From: Pontederia crassipes | Lineage: Eukaryota > Streptophyta > Magnoliopsida > Commelinales > Pontederiaceae | Length of the DNA: 64,000 nucleotides | Assembly: GCA_030549335.1 (NCBI GenBank) | Contig: JAUKPH010000028.1 | Coordinates: forward strand, 1,054,001 to 1,118,000 | Reading direction: 5' to 3' | Translations under genes and position numbers: made by a program | Shown here: piece after piece, positions 43,901 to 54,900 of the stretch | How the letters are laid out: each line of letters opens with the position of its first letter | Position numbering within the stretch: position 1 is the first letter of the stretch | Notes under the pieces: generated by a model | Seen by the model: only the letters and a program-made list of their open reading frames with translations | Database searches by the model: none | What the model was told of the DNA's origin: nothing

Positions 43901-44886
43901 TAGCACAATCACTACATCCTTTTTTGTTTCCTCAAAAAATTGATAATTAGATTAACACTTCACGAAAAACTTCTATTTTAAGAACATCAAAACTAAATCA
44001 TCCAGAAGTATTTGCATAAGCATACCATACATAGATGTTCACAGAAAATGGACAGTCTTCATAACAATATTCATAAAACTTACATGTCAAAGAGCTTGCT
44101 TGGTGTCCACCAATGACCCGAATTGAATATTAAAACATCTGAATCGATCCACTTTTGGTTTATGTCATCCATCTTGTCAAGCTTCAGGATCATACGAACC
44201 CTCCTGGGCCCATGTTTAGGAGGCAAGCCTTGCTGCACCAGGAAAACTGAGCGGAAGAACTCCACGCTCAAATTGAATGTCTGGAACTTGACACCCAAAA
44301 ACCTAATGGTTTTCGAGATCGTGTTACCGTTTACTTCATAAACAGTCTTTGGATCCTCCACTCCAGTCATAAGCATGCATATGAGGGATTCCCACTGTGT
44401 GCGACTCATTGAATCCCCCACAAACACAATTCGTTTTCCTCTTAACTTCTCCAGCACTTTTTGCACTTCAAACTTTGGCACGTCACAGTTCCGCGGTTTC
44501 CACCTCCACTTGAGATAATCCGTATCTTTCCTCCCATTTGCCAAGCAATTAAATCCCCTCTCAGCAAAGGGACATTCAGAACTGTTGTACAACGGGTATG
44601 AGCTATCCTGAACCCAGGTCCCGTCGAAAACATTGCACACAAGATTATCCCTACTGAATCCAGCAATCGCGCTCCCACGGCCCATGTACCGGAAAACATA
44701 AAGGTAGACAACACAGCCAACAACAAGAACAAGCGAGGCCAGACAGAAGATCACTGCCAGAGTGCTGAATGACGGCCCCCCGGCCGACGTCCACCATTTA
44801 CGATGAGCTACAACCCTAGGACTGCTTAAGCTCCTAGAAGCAAACCGAGCCGACGTGCTGCGGCTGAAACTGGCAGAGGTCACCAT
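37912..44886 (-). CDS. Trichome birefringence-like (TBL) polysaccharide O-acetyltransferase
   Basis: Exons 44886-44084, 40285-40127, 38591-38314 and 37931-37912 join in frame to 419 residues. TBL proteins are Golgi type II membrane enzymes that acetylate wall polymers such as xylan, mannan or pectin; the substrate here is unknown. One anchor lies at about 41-65. The TBL domain follows (CNVFDGTWVQD at 84-94; CPFAERGFNCLANGR; WRWKPRNCDVP). The GDS motif is Gly157-Asp-Ser159 in FVGDSMSRTQWESL, and the DUF231 DxxH motif is Asp389-Cys-Ser-His392 in DCSHWCLPGVPDAWNE. Both catalytic motifs are intact. Intron 1 (3.8 kb) contains an RTE LINE in the opposite orientation. Intron 2 contains an 80-bp tandem duplication. 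The last exon is only 20 bases (ending NRRRLE); if intron 3 were retained the protein would instead end 35 residues further with a hydrophobic tail at 38207. Leader with GA/GGT repeats near 45300-45420. Confidence 0.9.
39098..39257. repeat. 80-bp tandem duplication in TBL intron 2
   Basis: Two adjacent copies (39098-39177 and 39178-39257) differ at a single base in the phrase 'gccgatgttg/gccgacgttg'. The near-identity suggests a recent duplication. Confidence 0.95.
40618..43188 (+). mobile_element. 5'-truncated RTE-type non-LTR retrotransposon (LINE)
   Basis: A 2.57-kb element with a perfect 12-bp target duplication TATACATCAAAG at 40606-40617 and 43189-43200. The 3' end is a GTT/TTG trinucleotide tail (about 43163-43188) directly after 'gtgggataaggct', as in RTE-clade elements, rather than poly(A). 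It begins inside the endonuclease domain, so the 5' part was never copied or is lost. It lies in intron 1 of the TBL gene, antisense to it. The perfect target duplication indicates a fairly recent insertion. Confidence 0.9.
40660..43152 (+). pseudogene. Broken endonuclease/reverse transcriptase of the RTE LINE
   Basis: Three frame segments cover one protein. 40660-41025 is the C-terminal part of an APE-type endonuclease (VYIGGDLNGHVG; SGTHRSQIDFFL). 41133-41843 is the linker and start of the reverse transcriptase (NGKAVGPDGMPIEVWK). From 41785 in another frame to 43152 is the main reverse transcriptase (PIYKNKGD..NYRGI; GLHQGSALSPYLFNL; the catalytic box as FADD in CMLFADDIVLL) and the C-terminal region (RMLRWMCGHTRLDKI; RLRWFGHVQR). 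It is broken by a stop at 41023-41025, another stop soon after, and a one-base change of frame at the five-T run 41818-41822. It cannot make an active protein as read. Confidence 0.9.
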
Positions 44887-47782
44887 CTCATCCCACCGGT
44901 AAACGAATCAAGGAAACCCACCATCCGCAGGGGCATCCTACACTCCAACCCCGGATCAAAATCGACCTCGATGGCGGACGGATCTCCTGATCCCATCCAA
45001 GAGCGAACTCCACAGTGACCAAACTACCAACTCGAGATCCCAATCCAATGCCACCGGTATCTCCTCTCGCTGCCAGGCACTCGATCCCACACGGGGACAG
45101 ATCGATCTCTTACCGCAAAGAGATCGTCTACTACGTAAATATGCAGAATGTAGATGTGAAAGAGAGATTGAAATCGAACCGGGTAAAATTGTCGCCGTCG
45201 TCGACCAAAACGTGGCCTCCCGCGCTCTACCGTACTCCTGGAAGCCGCGCAAGAAACCCTACCGTGTCTCTGGCGGCCTCTCGTAAGACTGCGAGTGGAA
45301 GAGGTGGCGAAGTGGAGAGAGAGACATCGACGCCGCGTTCGAATGGAAACGGAGAGAGAGGAGGAGGAAGAGGTGGTGGTGGTGGTGGTGATGGTGGTGG
45401 GAGGAGAGAAAAGGAGAGAGGTGGTGGCTAAGATTAAATATAAGCGGAGAGCAAGGGGCTTTCGGTAATTATGAGGTTATGAGAAGGTTAAAAATGGAAA
45501 AGTTGATATCGTATGGATATAGCACTTTTGTAAAGCCTTCATTTGGAAATTTAAGGTTGTAATATTTGTAGCACATTTATTTCTCAACACGGCTTCATTA
45601 AAATTTGATTAGTATTTTCTTGGATTTATAACGAGGGACCCAAGCCCAATGCCTAATACAATGAAACGAAAAGGAAATAAGGGGTATATAATTTATAAAA
45701 GGTTACGAGCATACAATAAGTCGATCTACTTATTATATAGTAAAAAATTAATTTCATAATAAATCGATCGACCTATTTCGCATGTTGCAATTTAAAATTT
45801 AAAATGGCGCTTTATATTCCTTTTATCCAATTTATAATTGTGGAATTTGAACCTGGTTCTCATATCTTTTATTTTAATCATGTTGAGTTGATTATGCATC
45901 TTATAAATTATTTTTGGCAATTTTAACATTTTATTTTATTCCTTATTGGCAGCATAGGGTGGGCCACAATTTGCTTATTGTGCAAAGGCCCTTTACTAAT
46001 AGATTAAATAAAACATCTTACATATAGAGACAGAGTCAATGTCAAATTAGTATTTGGAGCAGTAACTTTTTTTTTTCTGGATTGTCATTTTGTGTTTTTG
46101 ACATAAAAAAATGAGGTCAAAGTGTATTATCAATATACAAGTAATAACGTAAGGGGTAATAATATGCATATTATTAGATAATGTATATTGTACCCAACGT
46201 TGCATGAGGTAACTAGTTTGCGGAGTTGCATTTTAAATGGTTCGACGGATATTAATAATCTTAGGATCGACCTTTGTAGACATCAGGTTGGCCAAGGTGA
46301 TATTGTTCTTCTCGCTCACCGCGGCTCCGTATCATCAAGACTAATAGCTTGAATACTGGAAGCCTCCCATAAATCCGAGCCAATATAAAAAGAATAATGT
46401 ATATTGCTAATCATTTACTGAATAATTTAAATGCGTGTTATGAGTTTAATGTGATATGTATTACTCTCTAAGCACCATTTGTTTAGATTTTAAACCTATA
46501 TAAAATCCTCCACACTTTTCTTTCGTCAAAAGCGATCTATTTGAATTTGCAAAATGACGCACATATACATGAAAATGTCAAAAGTCTTGGCAATGAAGAA
46601 AGAAAAGGTCCACAATGCAATTAGGTCATGCACGATATAGTAAATATTAAAGATAATGGTGCAATTGTCATAATATTATGTAAAATATATACTAAAAATT
46701 TATTTAGCAGTATACTTATGTCATCGATCTCTAGAGAAAATCACAATAGGAGGACCTTATTAATATATATTGTTAACTTTTTTTTTTAATAGGATCAACT
46801 GAAATGAAAAGTTTTCTTTGTTGTGAATAATTCATTCTTTCTCTTTCTCGATAATATTTTTTCAACACAATGTATTGAAAAGGCATGCAAGATTTCAATT
46901 TTGGATTTTTTTACTATTTGCATAAAAATATTAGTCGTCCTACCAACTTAAGTTTTTAGAAACTTTAATTAGAACATCTAATTTAATAATGTCTTTTTCG
47001 TGCAAGAAAAAGAGCAAGATATGATGAATATGAATAGTTCAACTAAGTCCATATTAGGGTAAATATAAATAAATTAATTTTGTCAAAAGAAGTTTGAAAA
47101 ATAGTATGAATTTTCTTGTATACAAGTGGAATATTATTACCCAAAAATCGATTTTATCCTTCATTAGTTAAAAAATTATGAACACGTAAGTTAACTGCTA
47201 ATGTATATAAAGGTTGAGAGAAGGTTGTAACTAAAAGATTATATTTACGATGACATAAAAATTCATTTTCCTATTTAAAACATACTATAACGGATTTATA
47301 AAATTATGGATTGTGATCTATAATTGAAAGTTGAAAAGTTAGCATTTTGAAGAGGTTGATTGAATTATAAGTGTGATTTTCTTAGAGAACTTGCACACGT
47401 ATTATATAAATGAGAAGAAGTCACACCATTGAGATAATTCATTCATCATTATAAAAAAATCTTGTAACTTTCATTTTGCCTCTCTCCATGACATTTAATA
47501 TGAAAATATTTCATATTCATCGCATTCAGTAAGATACAAAATGGATTAAGTATCCATTTATATTGATCAAAATTTTGAACCGAGGAATTACAATATTTCT
47601 CATATTAAAAAACAATGGCTGAAATTATTCTATCCTTTGATCAAAGATTAATCATTCGATTGGTCATGTTATAGTTAGGATATAAATTTTTCAACAGTAA
47701 TAAATATGTAAGAACACACATTAATAATATCTTATAAATAACGGAAGCAATGTCGGAGAAATTATACGGCCTAGGAAAAAAT
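44887..47782. other. TBL leader/promoter and AT-rich intergenic DNA
   Basis: 44887 to about 45430 is G/C-richer and contains GA and GGT runs; it is probably the TBL 5' untranslated region, with a TATA-like 'cttatatttaa' on the minus strand near 45440. Beyond 45450 the DNA is AT-rich. A short more complex patch at about 46200-46390 is unassigned. No gene seen. Confidence 0.45.
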
Positions 47783-48465
47783 AATTGAGTTAAAATAAAT
47801 TTTACTAAATAACCTCAAACTTTACTCATTTTTCAATTATATTACTAAATTTTACTTTGTAACTAGAATGTTATATAACTATGAATTTATTTCATCAGCT
47901 ATGTTTTTTTACTTATGATCACTCATTTTCAAGCTGTGTTTTTTTACTTATGATCACTCATTTTCAATTGCACAAACCAAGTGGCATATTTTCTCTCTCC
48001 TCTATGTATGTCTCCATCACGGTATGTTAAAATAATAATATAAAAATTAAAAATGTAGGGTGCATCCTCTCCTCTTCTCCCTCCGACTGACGTCGGACGA
48101 CACTGAGATGGATAGAGGGAGAAGAGGAGGGGGCGACTGCGCATCTGCCCCCTCCTCTTCTCCCTTCAGCGCCAGTCGACGGTTGGAGGGAGAAGAGAGG
48201 GGGCACGCCCCTCTCATTTTTTATTTTTAAATTTTTTTATATTTTTATCTTATTATTTTAACATGTCACGTGAGACACCTGCACATGTCAATGAGAGAGA
48301 AATATTCTATGTAGGTCACGTAATTGTGAAATTGATGATAGAAGTAAAAAAGGACAACTAGTAAAATAAGTTGATAGCTAGAAGATAATATAGTTATTGG
48401 AGGATAGAATTAAAAAGCGATCAAAGTTAAAGAGCATTTAATTAAATTTACTCACAATAGTCAAT
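47783..48465. mobile_element. Foldback element with a GC-rich core
   Basis: Left arm (about 47795-48050) and right arm (about 48225-48455) are inverted, diverged copies. Matched landmarks include 'aactttactcatttttcaat' against the complement of 'aaaaagcgatcaaagtt', 'atattttctctct' against 'agagagaaatatt', and 'atgttaaaataata' against 'tattattttaacat'. The core 48055-48215 has four blocks of 'cctctcctcttctccctc' type in alternating orientation. Exact ends and target duplication could not be fixed. It is likely a MITE or MULE-derived element. Confidence 0.6.
47898..47967. repeat. 35-bp tandem duplication inside the foldback element
   Basis: Two adjacent copies of a unit beginning 'gctatgttttttt' and ending 'actcattttcaa', with one substitution. 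It lies in the left arm and is absent from the right arm. Confidence 0.85.
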
Positions 48466-49417
48466 ATCATCAATTTTATGATCAATGATGTATAGCATGA
48501 TGCCAAACACATGTTCTGGCCACACTGATTGCAATCAACGAAACCATTGATGATTAATTGAAATTATGACCAACTCCTATATTTAAGCTATGATCACTGA
48601 AGAAAGGAAGTTGACTGCTACCTAGGTTAACGGATTCAATAAGGTTGATATAATGGCATTGAGTGGAAGAACTAACCAAAAAGCATGTATGGTTTACAAC
48701 AATGACATGGATTTATTTGTAGTTGTTAAATTAATATTTTAATTGATAATTTATTTACTGTAAAATAACGACATGAAAAACCAAAAAGTCCTACAAGAAA
48801 ACAAGGAATTCGAAACAAAATTATGCCTATAAGCATACAATTAATTATTTCGATGTGGTTTTGGATTTAAGATCTCATGATTTTGTGAGTATGCCCATAA
48901 GAGAACGTAAAACAAAATTTTAATAAATGCCCAAAAAAAAAGGAAAAATTAAGTACACGAAGCGACTCTTATGGACCAAAGATAGGCTTTTATGCTGAAA
49001 AATGGCCCAAAACGAAGGCCCAGACGGATCAATGTAATGGACCGATCCATTCAATCCATAAATCCAACAAATAAATATTTTGTTCATAGAAGACACTAAT
49101 AAACAAGTCATCGTAATAAAAGGATTTTTATCGAATGAATTCCCGATATTATGGCGAAACTAAAAAAATTTGTAACAAAAAATTTAACTGCATAGTTTTC
49201 TTGTTAACATTCTACACTCGTAATTATAGAATAGGTAATATTTTATCATAAATCATGAAAAGTAATATTTGTTCCACTGGTAAATGCATTTTCTTAGTTA
49301 TTGATTATGTTGAAAATTCGCGTGTCGATGAGATCTCTGGTCACGCGAATTATGCAAATGCCAAGTCATGCAATTAGAACAATAAATACAAAAATACGAC
49401 ATCTCAAGCTGCATACA

Positions 49418-49464
<47 letters not shown>

Positions 49465-50069
49465 GTTAAACACCCAATTCGTACTTGCTAATGATGGGTC
49501 ACAACCACCACCAAATACCAATACCACTATTCCATTTTACCTTTTACTATTTTAGTAGTTCGTATACGACTACCAAAAGCCCACAGTACTACTTGGCAAA
49601 ACCAGCAGGTGCCACTTGTCCATTCTTAACCTCACGTGATGCGCCCCCACTAATCCCACTTATGTACTTAATCACAATATGCTAATAATTACTTAAGCAA
49701 TTTCATTAATTAATTTCTAATTATTAACCCAAAAATCGATCACAACGATGCTATTAGTATTACCACGTCTCCCCACACATGAAAACCATGAGCCCTGCAA
49801 AACCACTGCACCCACTGGTTTCACGCCTCCCTGTGAACCAAACCGGGTTTGTTTACCCAAACTTCTCGGATATTTTTCCAAACCCATAACTGACCACAGT
49901 ACCCTCCATTCAAACGAACGTTGGTTGAAACTCTTATGTGCCATTTCATGCAAGTTCAAGGGTATTTTCGTACGCTCGCCGGTATTTATGCTGGCCCCGT
50001 CGACCGGAACCCCGCACCGGAGTACGCGGCGAAGCCCAGAAGCCCACTTCCGAGCAGAAGCACAACACA
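48466..50069. other. AT-rich intergenic DNA and desaturase promoter
   Basis: No gene. It contains an (AAT)n microsatellite at about 49418-49464. From about 49750 the sequence becomes more complex and is probably the promoter and leader of the desaturase gene. Frames starting at 49748 or 49938 run into the desaturase but lack conserved sequence before 50070. Confidence 0.5.
49418..49464. repeat. (AAT)n microsatellite, about 47 bp
   Basis: About 15 AAT units. The poly-Asn reading frame across it is an artefact. Confidence 0.95.
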
Positions 50070-51337
50070 ATGCAGGCCCACGCGCTTCCCCATCACCTCC
50101 CGTCGCCGTCGACGGCGGCATTGGGCAGGCGGGCTGCGACCCGCTCCCCCGGCGCCCTGAGGGTGTCGGCTGTGGCTGCGCCGGCCGCTCCCCCGCTGCG
50201 CCGGAGCAACGTGACGCACTCGATGCCACCGGAGAAGGTGGAGGTGTTCAAATCGCTGGAGGGATGGGCCGTCCAGTCGCTGCTGCCGTTGCTGAAGCCC
50301 GTGGATCAATGCTGGCAGCCGACGGACTTCCTGCCGGACTCGTCGAAGCCGACGGAGGAGTTCGAGGCGGAGGTGCGGGCGCTGCGGGAGCGGACGGACG
50401 GGCTGCCGGACGACTACTTCGTGGTGCTGGTCGGGGACATGATCACCGAGGAGGCGCTGCCGACGTACCAGACGATGATCAACACCCTGGACGGCGTGCG
50501 AGACGAGACCGGCGCCAGCCCGTGCCCGTGGGCCGTGTGGACGCGGACGTGGACGGCCGAGGAGAACCGGCACGGGGATCTGCTCGGCAAGTACCTCTAC
50601 CTCTCCGGCCGCGTCGACATGAGGATGCTCGAGAAGACTGTCCAGTATCTCATCGGCTCCGGAATGGTATGATCTCTCTCATTGTAAACGTACCTCCGGT
50701 CTGCGACTGTTCTCGCAGCCGATCTTTAATTGTCGTTCTAACGTGCATTGCGGCGTCGCGCGTGCAGAACCCGGGCACGGAGAACAACCCCTACTTGGGA
50801 TTCGTTTACACGTCGTTCCAGGAGCGCGCGACCTTCATCTCCCACGGCAACACTGCCCGGTTGGCCAAGGACCGCGGCGACGACGTGCTCGCCCGCATCT
50901 GCGGCACCATCGCGTCCGACGAGAAGCGCCACGAGAACGCGTACGCCCGCATCATCGAGAAGCTGCTCGAGCTCGACCCGGACGGCGCGATGCTCGCCAT
51001 CGCCGACATGATGCGCAAGAAGATCACAATGCCGGCGCACCTGATGACCGACGGGCGGGACCCGAAGCTGTTCGAGCACTTCTCGTCGGTGGCGCAGCGG
51101 CTGGGGGTGTACACGGCGGCGGACTACGCCGGGATCGTGGAGCACCTGGTGGAGAGGTGGGGGCTGGAGAAGCTGGAGGCGGGGCTCAGCGGCGAAGGCA
51201 GGAGGGGGAGGGACTTCGTGTGTGGCCTCGGCGCCCGGATGCGAAGGCTGCAGGAGAGAGCGGACGACCGTGCCAAGGCCGCCGAGCCCAGAAAGGCCAA
51301 GTTTAGTTGGATTTTTGACAGGGAAGTGACCGTGTGA
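50070..51337 (+). CDS. Plastid stearoyl-[acyl-carrier-protein] 9-desaturase (SAD)
   Basis: Exons 50070-50666 and 50768-51337 (101-bp intron) encode 388 residues. The soluble di-iron enzyme introduces a double bond into 18:0-ACP in the plastid stroma, using ferredoxin. An Arg/Ala/Ser-rich transit peptide (about 1-45) precedes the conserved [18 protein letters not shown]. The iron ligands are all visible: Glu127 in MITEEALP, Glu165 and His168 in EENRHG, Glu218 in [10 protein letters not shown], Glu251 and His254 in DEKRHE. The end [10 protein letters not shown] is typical. The intron sits after GSGM, a position known in plant SAD genes; no intron in the transit peptide is seen. At the splice the usual DP is NP ([14 protein letters not shown]), a small departure that hints at a divergent paralogue, so chain-length and position specificity are not certain. 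Very GC-rich. The ATG at 50070 is chosen because upstream frame sequence does not look like a transit peptide. Convergent with FAS2. Confidence 0.92.
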
Positions 51338-51993
51338 TATTAAATTAAATTTATTATTAATAATATAGTAGTGTAGTAGTAGTAGTAATATGCGAGAGCT
51401 CTTGTTGGATTTGGGAAATCTTTTGGGGTTGTTATTTACACAATTTTAGTAAACTTTTCTGTTTCCCCTATTTAAATATTTTTCTTCTTTGTATCATTTT
51501 TATAACATTTAAATATCTTGGATTTTTCTCCAAGTTTCTGGACATTTTTCGTAATAAGAAAAAGTAATCTAAGCATTGGGAATGATATAAAAAACACGAG
51601 GATTGCTATATCCTCCTAAAAAATCAGGCTACAGGTCACAATGGCATGGATTGCAAATTTATGAAACACTTGTAAAAGTATATCCATACATAAATTGTGT
51701 GTTAGGAGGATTTAAATTTTTTGAAAGAACATATATGACTCTGGCTAATTTAGTTAGACGACAGTTTTTTATGAAGTGTGACGTCCACGTTGTATCCAAC
51801 AATAAAACACTTGTACAAAGTACAGCCTAAATGTGGGTGCAGATGTTGACGTCCCAGCTTAGGGGGTAAGGTAACATGCACTTGCCAACTAATAGACATG
51901 TAAAATTAAGAAAAAAAAGTCGAATATTCTTGAAGTTGCCGACATGAAAACATTTCAGGTTGCAACTGTACACAGGCGTTTCCTAGGAGGTTT
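51338..51993. other. Spacer between convergent desaturase and FAS2 genes
   Basis: 656 bp that must hold both 3' ends. AT-rich, with a short 'tagtagtagtag' run near 51367-51383. A 75-codon frame at 51603-51830 has no recognisable features. Confidence 0.5.
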
Positions 51994-54900
51994 CTAATTA
52001 ATGGCTACTGGAGTAATCCGCTTCGTGGGCTTCTTCGTATCAGATTTCTTGGCAGGGTTCAACAATGTCGGTCTGGCTTCATTGGCCTTTGCAGCCGTGC
52101 CTGTGTCGCCTGTGGTGGTGGCGTCTGTTTTATCAATCACCATGTTGTCTACAACATCGGGTTTGATATCACATGGACTTTCTACGCCTTCCGTGGCTCT
52201 TTTAGCTCCTGCGCATAAAACATGCCAAAATGAGCAGCAATGAAACATGTGAAATGAGCCCCAATGAGAGAAAGTTTCTTTCTCACTAATCACTATGAAC
52301 ATTGTGACAGAAAGGATAAGCTTTTACCATATTGTAGAGTTCGATACACAAGGATGAGCAAAGTAATTCAATCCATTATGAGTTACAACCGTCTCATTAA
52401 AAGATTTATAAATTGACATGCAAACCATTGATTCAAATATCTGGCCAGCAGCCAGGATGAACATATTTCAGTAATAGAAAAATCCCAGAACTCGGTTGTT
52501 CAGTTATCAACTAACCACTATAAGCAATTCTTCCAGCAGTCTCAATTTGAGACAGTGATGATACTTTTTTTCTTTTAACTTTGAATGCAGAGAGAAGGCT
52601 TTCGGAACACATTGACGAATAAAGTACAAAGATAACATACCTGAGAAAGGAAGAGGTACTCCTAGTTCATCGTTCTCGAACTCTATAACAGTACAATATG
52701 CGTCTTTTGATGACAAAGAGAGATATCTAGCATCAGGGGACCTTGCAATGCAAAATGAAGAATAGTCATTTTGAGTTGGACACCGAATTTTTATGTAGCT
52801 ACTTCGGAAAGAAAGCTGTCAGGGTTTCAACTTTCAAATATTACAAGTTATCAAAACATGAAAATCGTATTATGAAAGAACCAACCATGCGATATCTGTT
52901 ATAGCTGCATAATGAAGTCCAGCAAATATAGCAATTGGAGCCAAACTCTCGGTATCGTAAATATAAAGAGAGTCCAAGGTTGCCACAGCAAAAATGAGCC
53001 GGTAAGGAAGGTTGAAACAACCAGCTGGAAATACCAAAGAAAGTTAATATGAAATAATGTCATAAATTAATTGCAATGACTTCGGAAAATGCTTTGCCAC
53101 CTGACTCTGAACCACGCAAATGAAAATGGATAGGGCAGAAGCGTACGGCAACTATCGGTTTGTTGGCTCCAGAGATTTGTACAGAAGGTCTACAAACACA
53201 TATATGTCAGACATTATCAAGAAACATAATCAGATGTTATAGTGCTTTGATAAATTGATAAAGGTGTGCCATTTAGTAAAGGTTCAAACTTGCATATAAA
53301 CCAAGAGTCATGAATCTTCGCCATTTAGACATTTAGGAAAGATAACCAGCTTCAGACAGTAGATAAAATATTTTGGCTGGAACTATGCAGTCATAAATAC
53401 AAAATGTTGTGCCAAATAGTTTTCCTGTACACATCCATGTATATCGATCCCGAAAAATGTGAAACTCCCCAAAATAAAGATCTCCATGAGAAAAGGTGGC
53501 ACATCAACTAATAAGAAGTTTCTGAGATTTGTCGTTGATGTTTCACCTTGAAAGATCTCTTCTTGAGAGAATATAAGCAGTGTTAATAATTTGAGATGAA
53601 GATGAACACTTGTATGTGCCTGAAAATGTGAAAGCAACATAGCAATCAGAAAGTGGTGCATATATTGTGTATTAGCATATAAAACTCAGAAAGATGTCTT
53701 TTATGGTGTTTCATCATTGTCAAATTATGTAGAGAATGCATTACTTATTCCATGTTGGCGAACACTTATGTTCTCAGACTTTCATGTGAGGCATATTGAA
53801 GGTCTTAGGCAGATATAACTACACAATAACTAATTCAAGTTTATCTCACCCGTCTTCCTCAGGAAATCTAAGAAATTCCACGTATACTTTGTTTTCTTAC
53901 AATATATGATGTTAAAAATATTCACTGTAGGTACATTGCATGACAACATAGATATCAGATTCTTGGATACTTGTGGCAGCATCATAGTTGGCTTATTATA
54001 GTAGTTTTTTTTCGATCAGAAAGAACGACTAAGTGATTCGGTTAGTTATCAATGTAGCAGTGTACTTTCTAGAAAACAAATTTCATTGTCATAACAGACC
54101 TTAACAATGAAAAAGGTACAATACGGGTTATCGAGAAACCAAGATGAGAACATGTTTTATGGGGTACTTGAGAAACCAGGATCATGAAGGTGAATTTATG
54201 AGATTAAGAAATCTCAAGAACCAACAGAGACAAATAAGCAAAGATTAACCAATTGGATCAATGAAATATAATATGTTTCCACTAATAGGCACCAGCCTAT
54301 GACAGAGCCCAGATTAAATAGCTTATCACAACTTGCACAGCATAATAATCACAACAAAACCATTTAAAGTAATGATTTCCAAGTTTACGAAGGGCCGTGC
54401 TTAAAGAATGCACAGCACATGAATGTTTGGAAAAATGCAGCTGCTTCAATTGTGTATTCTGAGTCAAATCCATACCTGCTGGAACCAGTAAAAATGATCC
54501 ATCTGGAGACCAAGCCAACCTCCGGAAAAAGGATGGTAATGTCTCATCGTGAAACAGATGAGATTTAAAAGGCAAAGCCTTCGAAATGAAACAAAACGTA
54601 TCAGTTGCTTGTTACTACTAAAAGAATATTGACATTGCAAACTATAATGTAGATGTAATAAACCTTTGAATCATCAATCTTCTGAGGCTCTGACTTTATA
54701 AGCACATGTTGGCAAACATAATTCATTTTATCAATTCCTTTGTGCTTCTGTGGCTTATTAGTATATATTCTACATGTCCGGTCTGAACTAAGGGAAGCCA
54801 GAAATTGACCAAGCGGATCCCAAGCAACACCTTGAACATAATGCAAATGAGAATCCAAGATTTGCTGGACGGAGCCTGGAGCATCAAGATTTATGCATAA

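Noticed and set aside
49301..49555. Poly-Asn protein
   Set aside because: Translation of an (AAT)n microsatellite.
49748..50069. Longer desaturase starts at 49748 and 49938
   Set aside because: The first is in a different frame from exon 1 and joins exon 2 only through the unspliced intron; the second adds 44 residues unlike a transit peptide.
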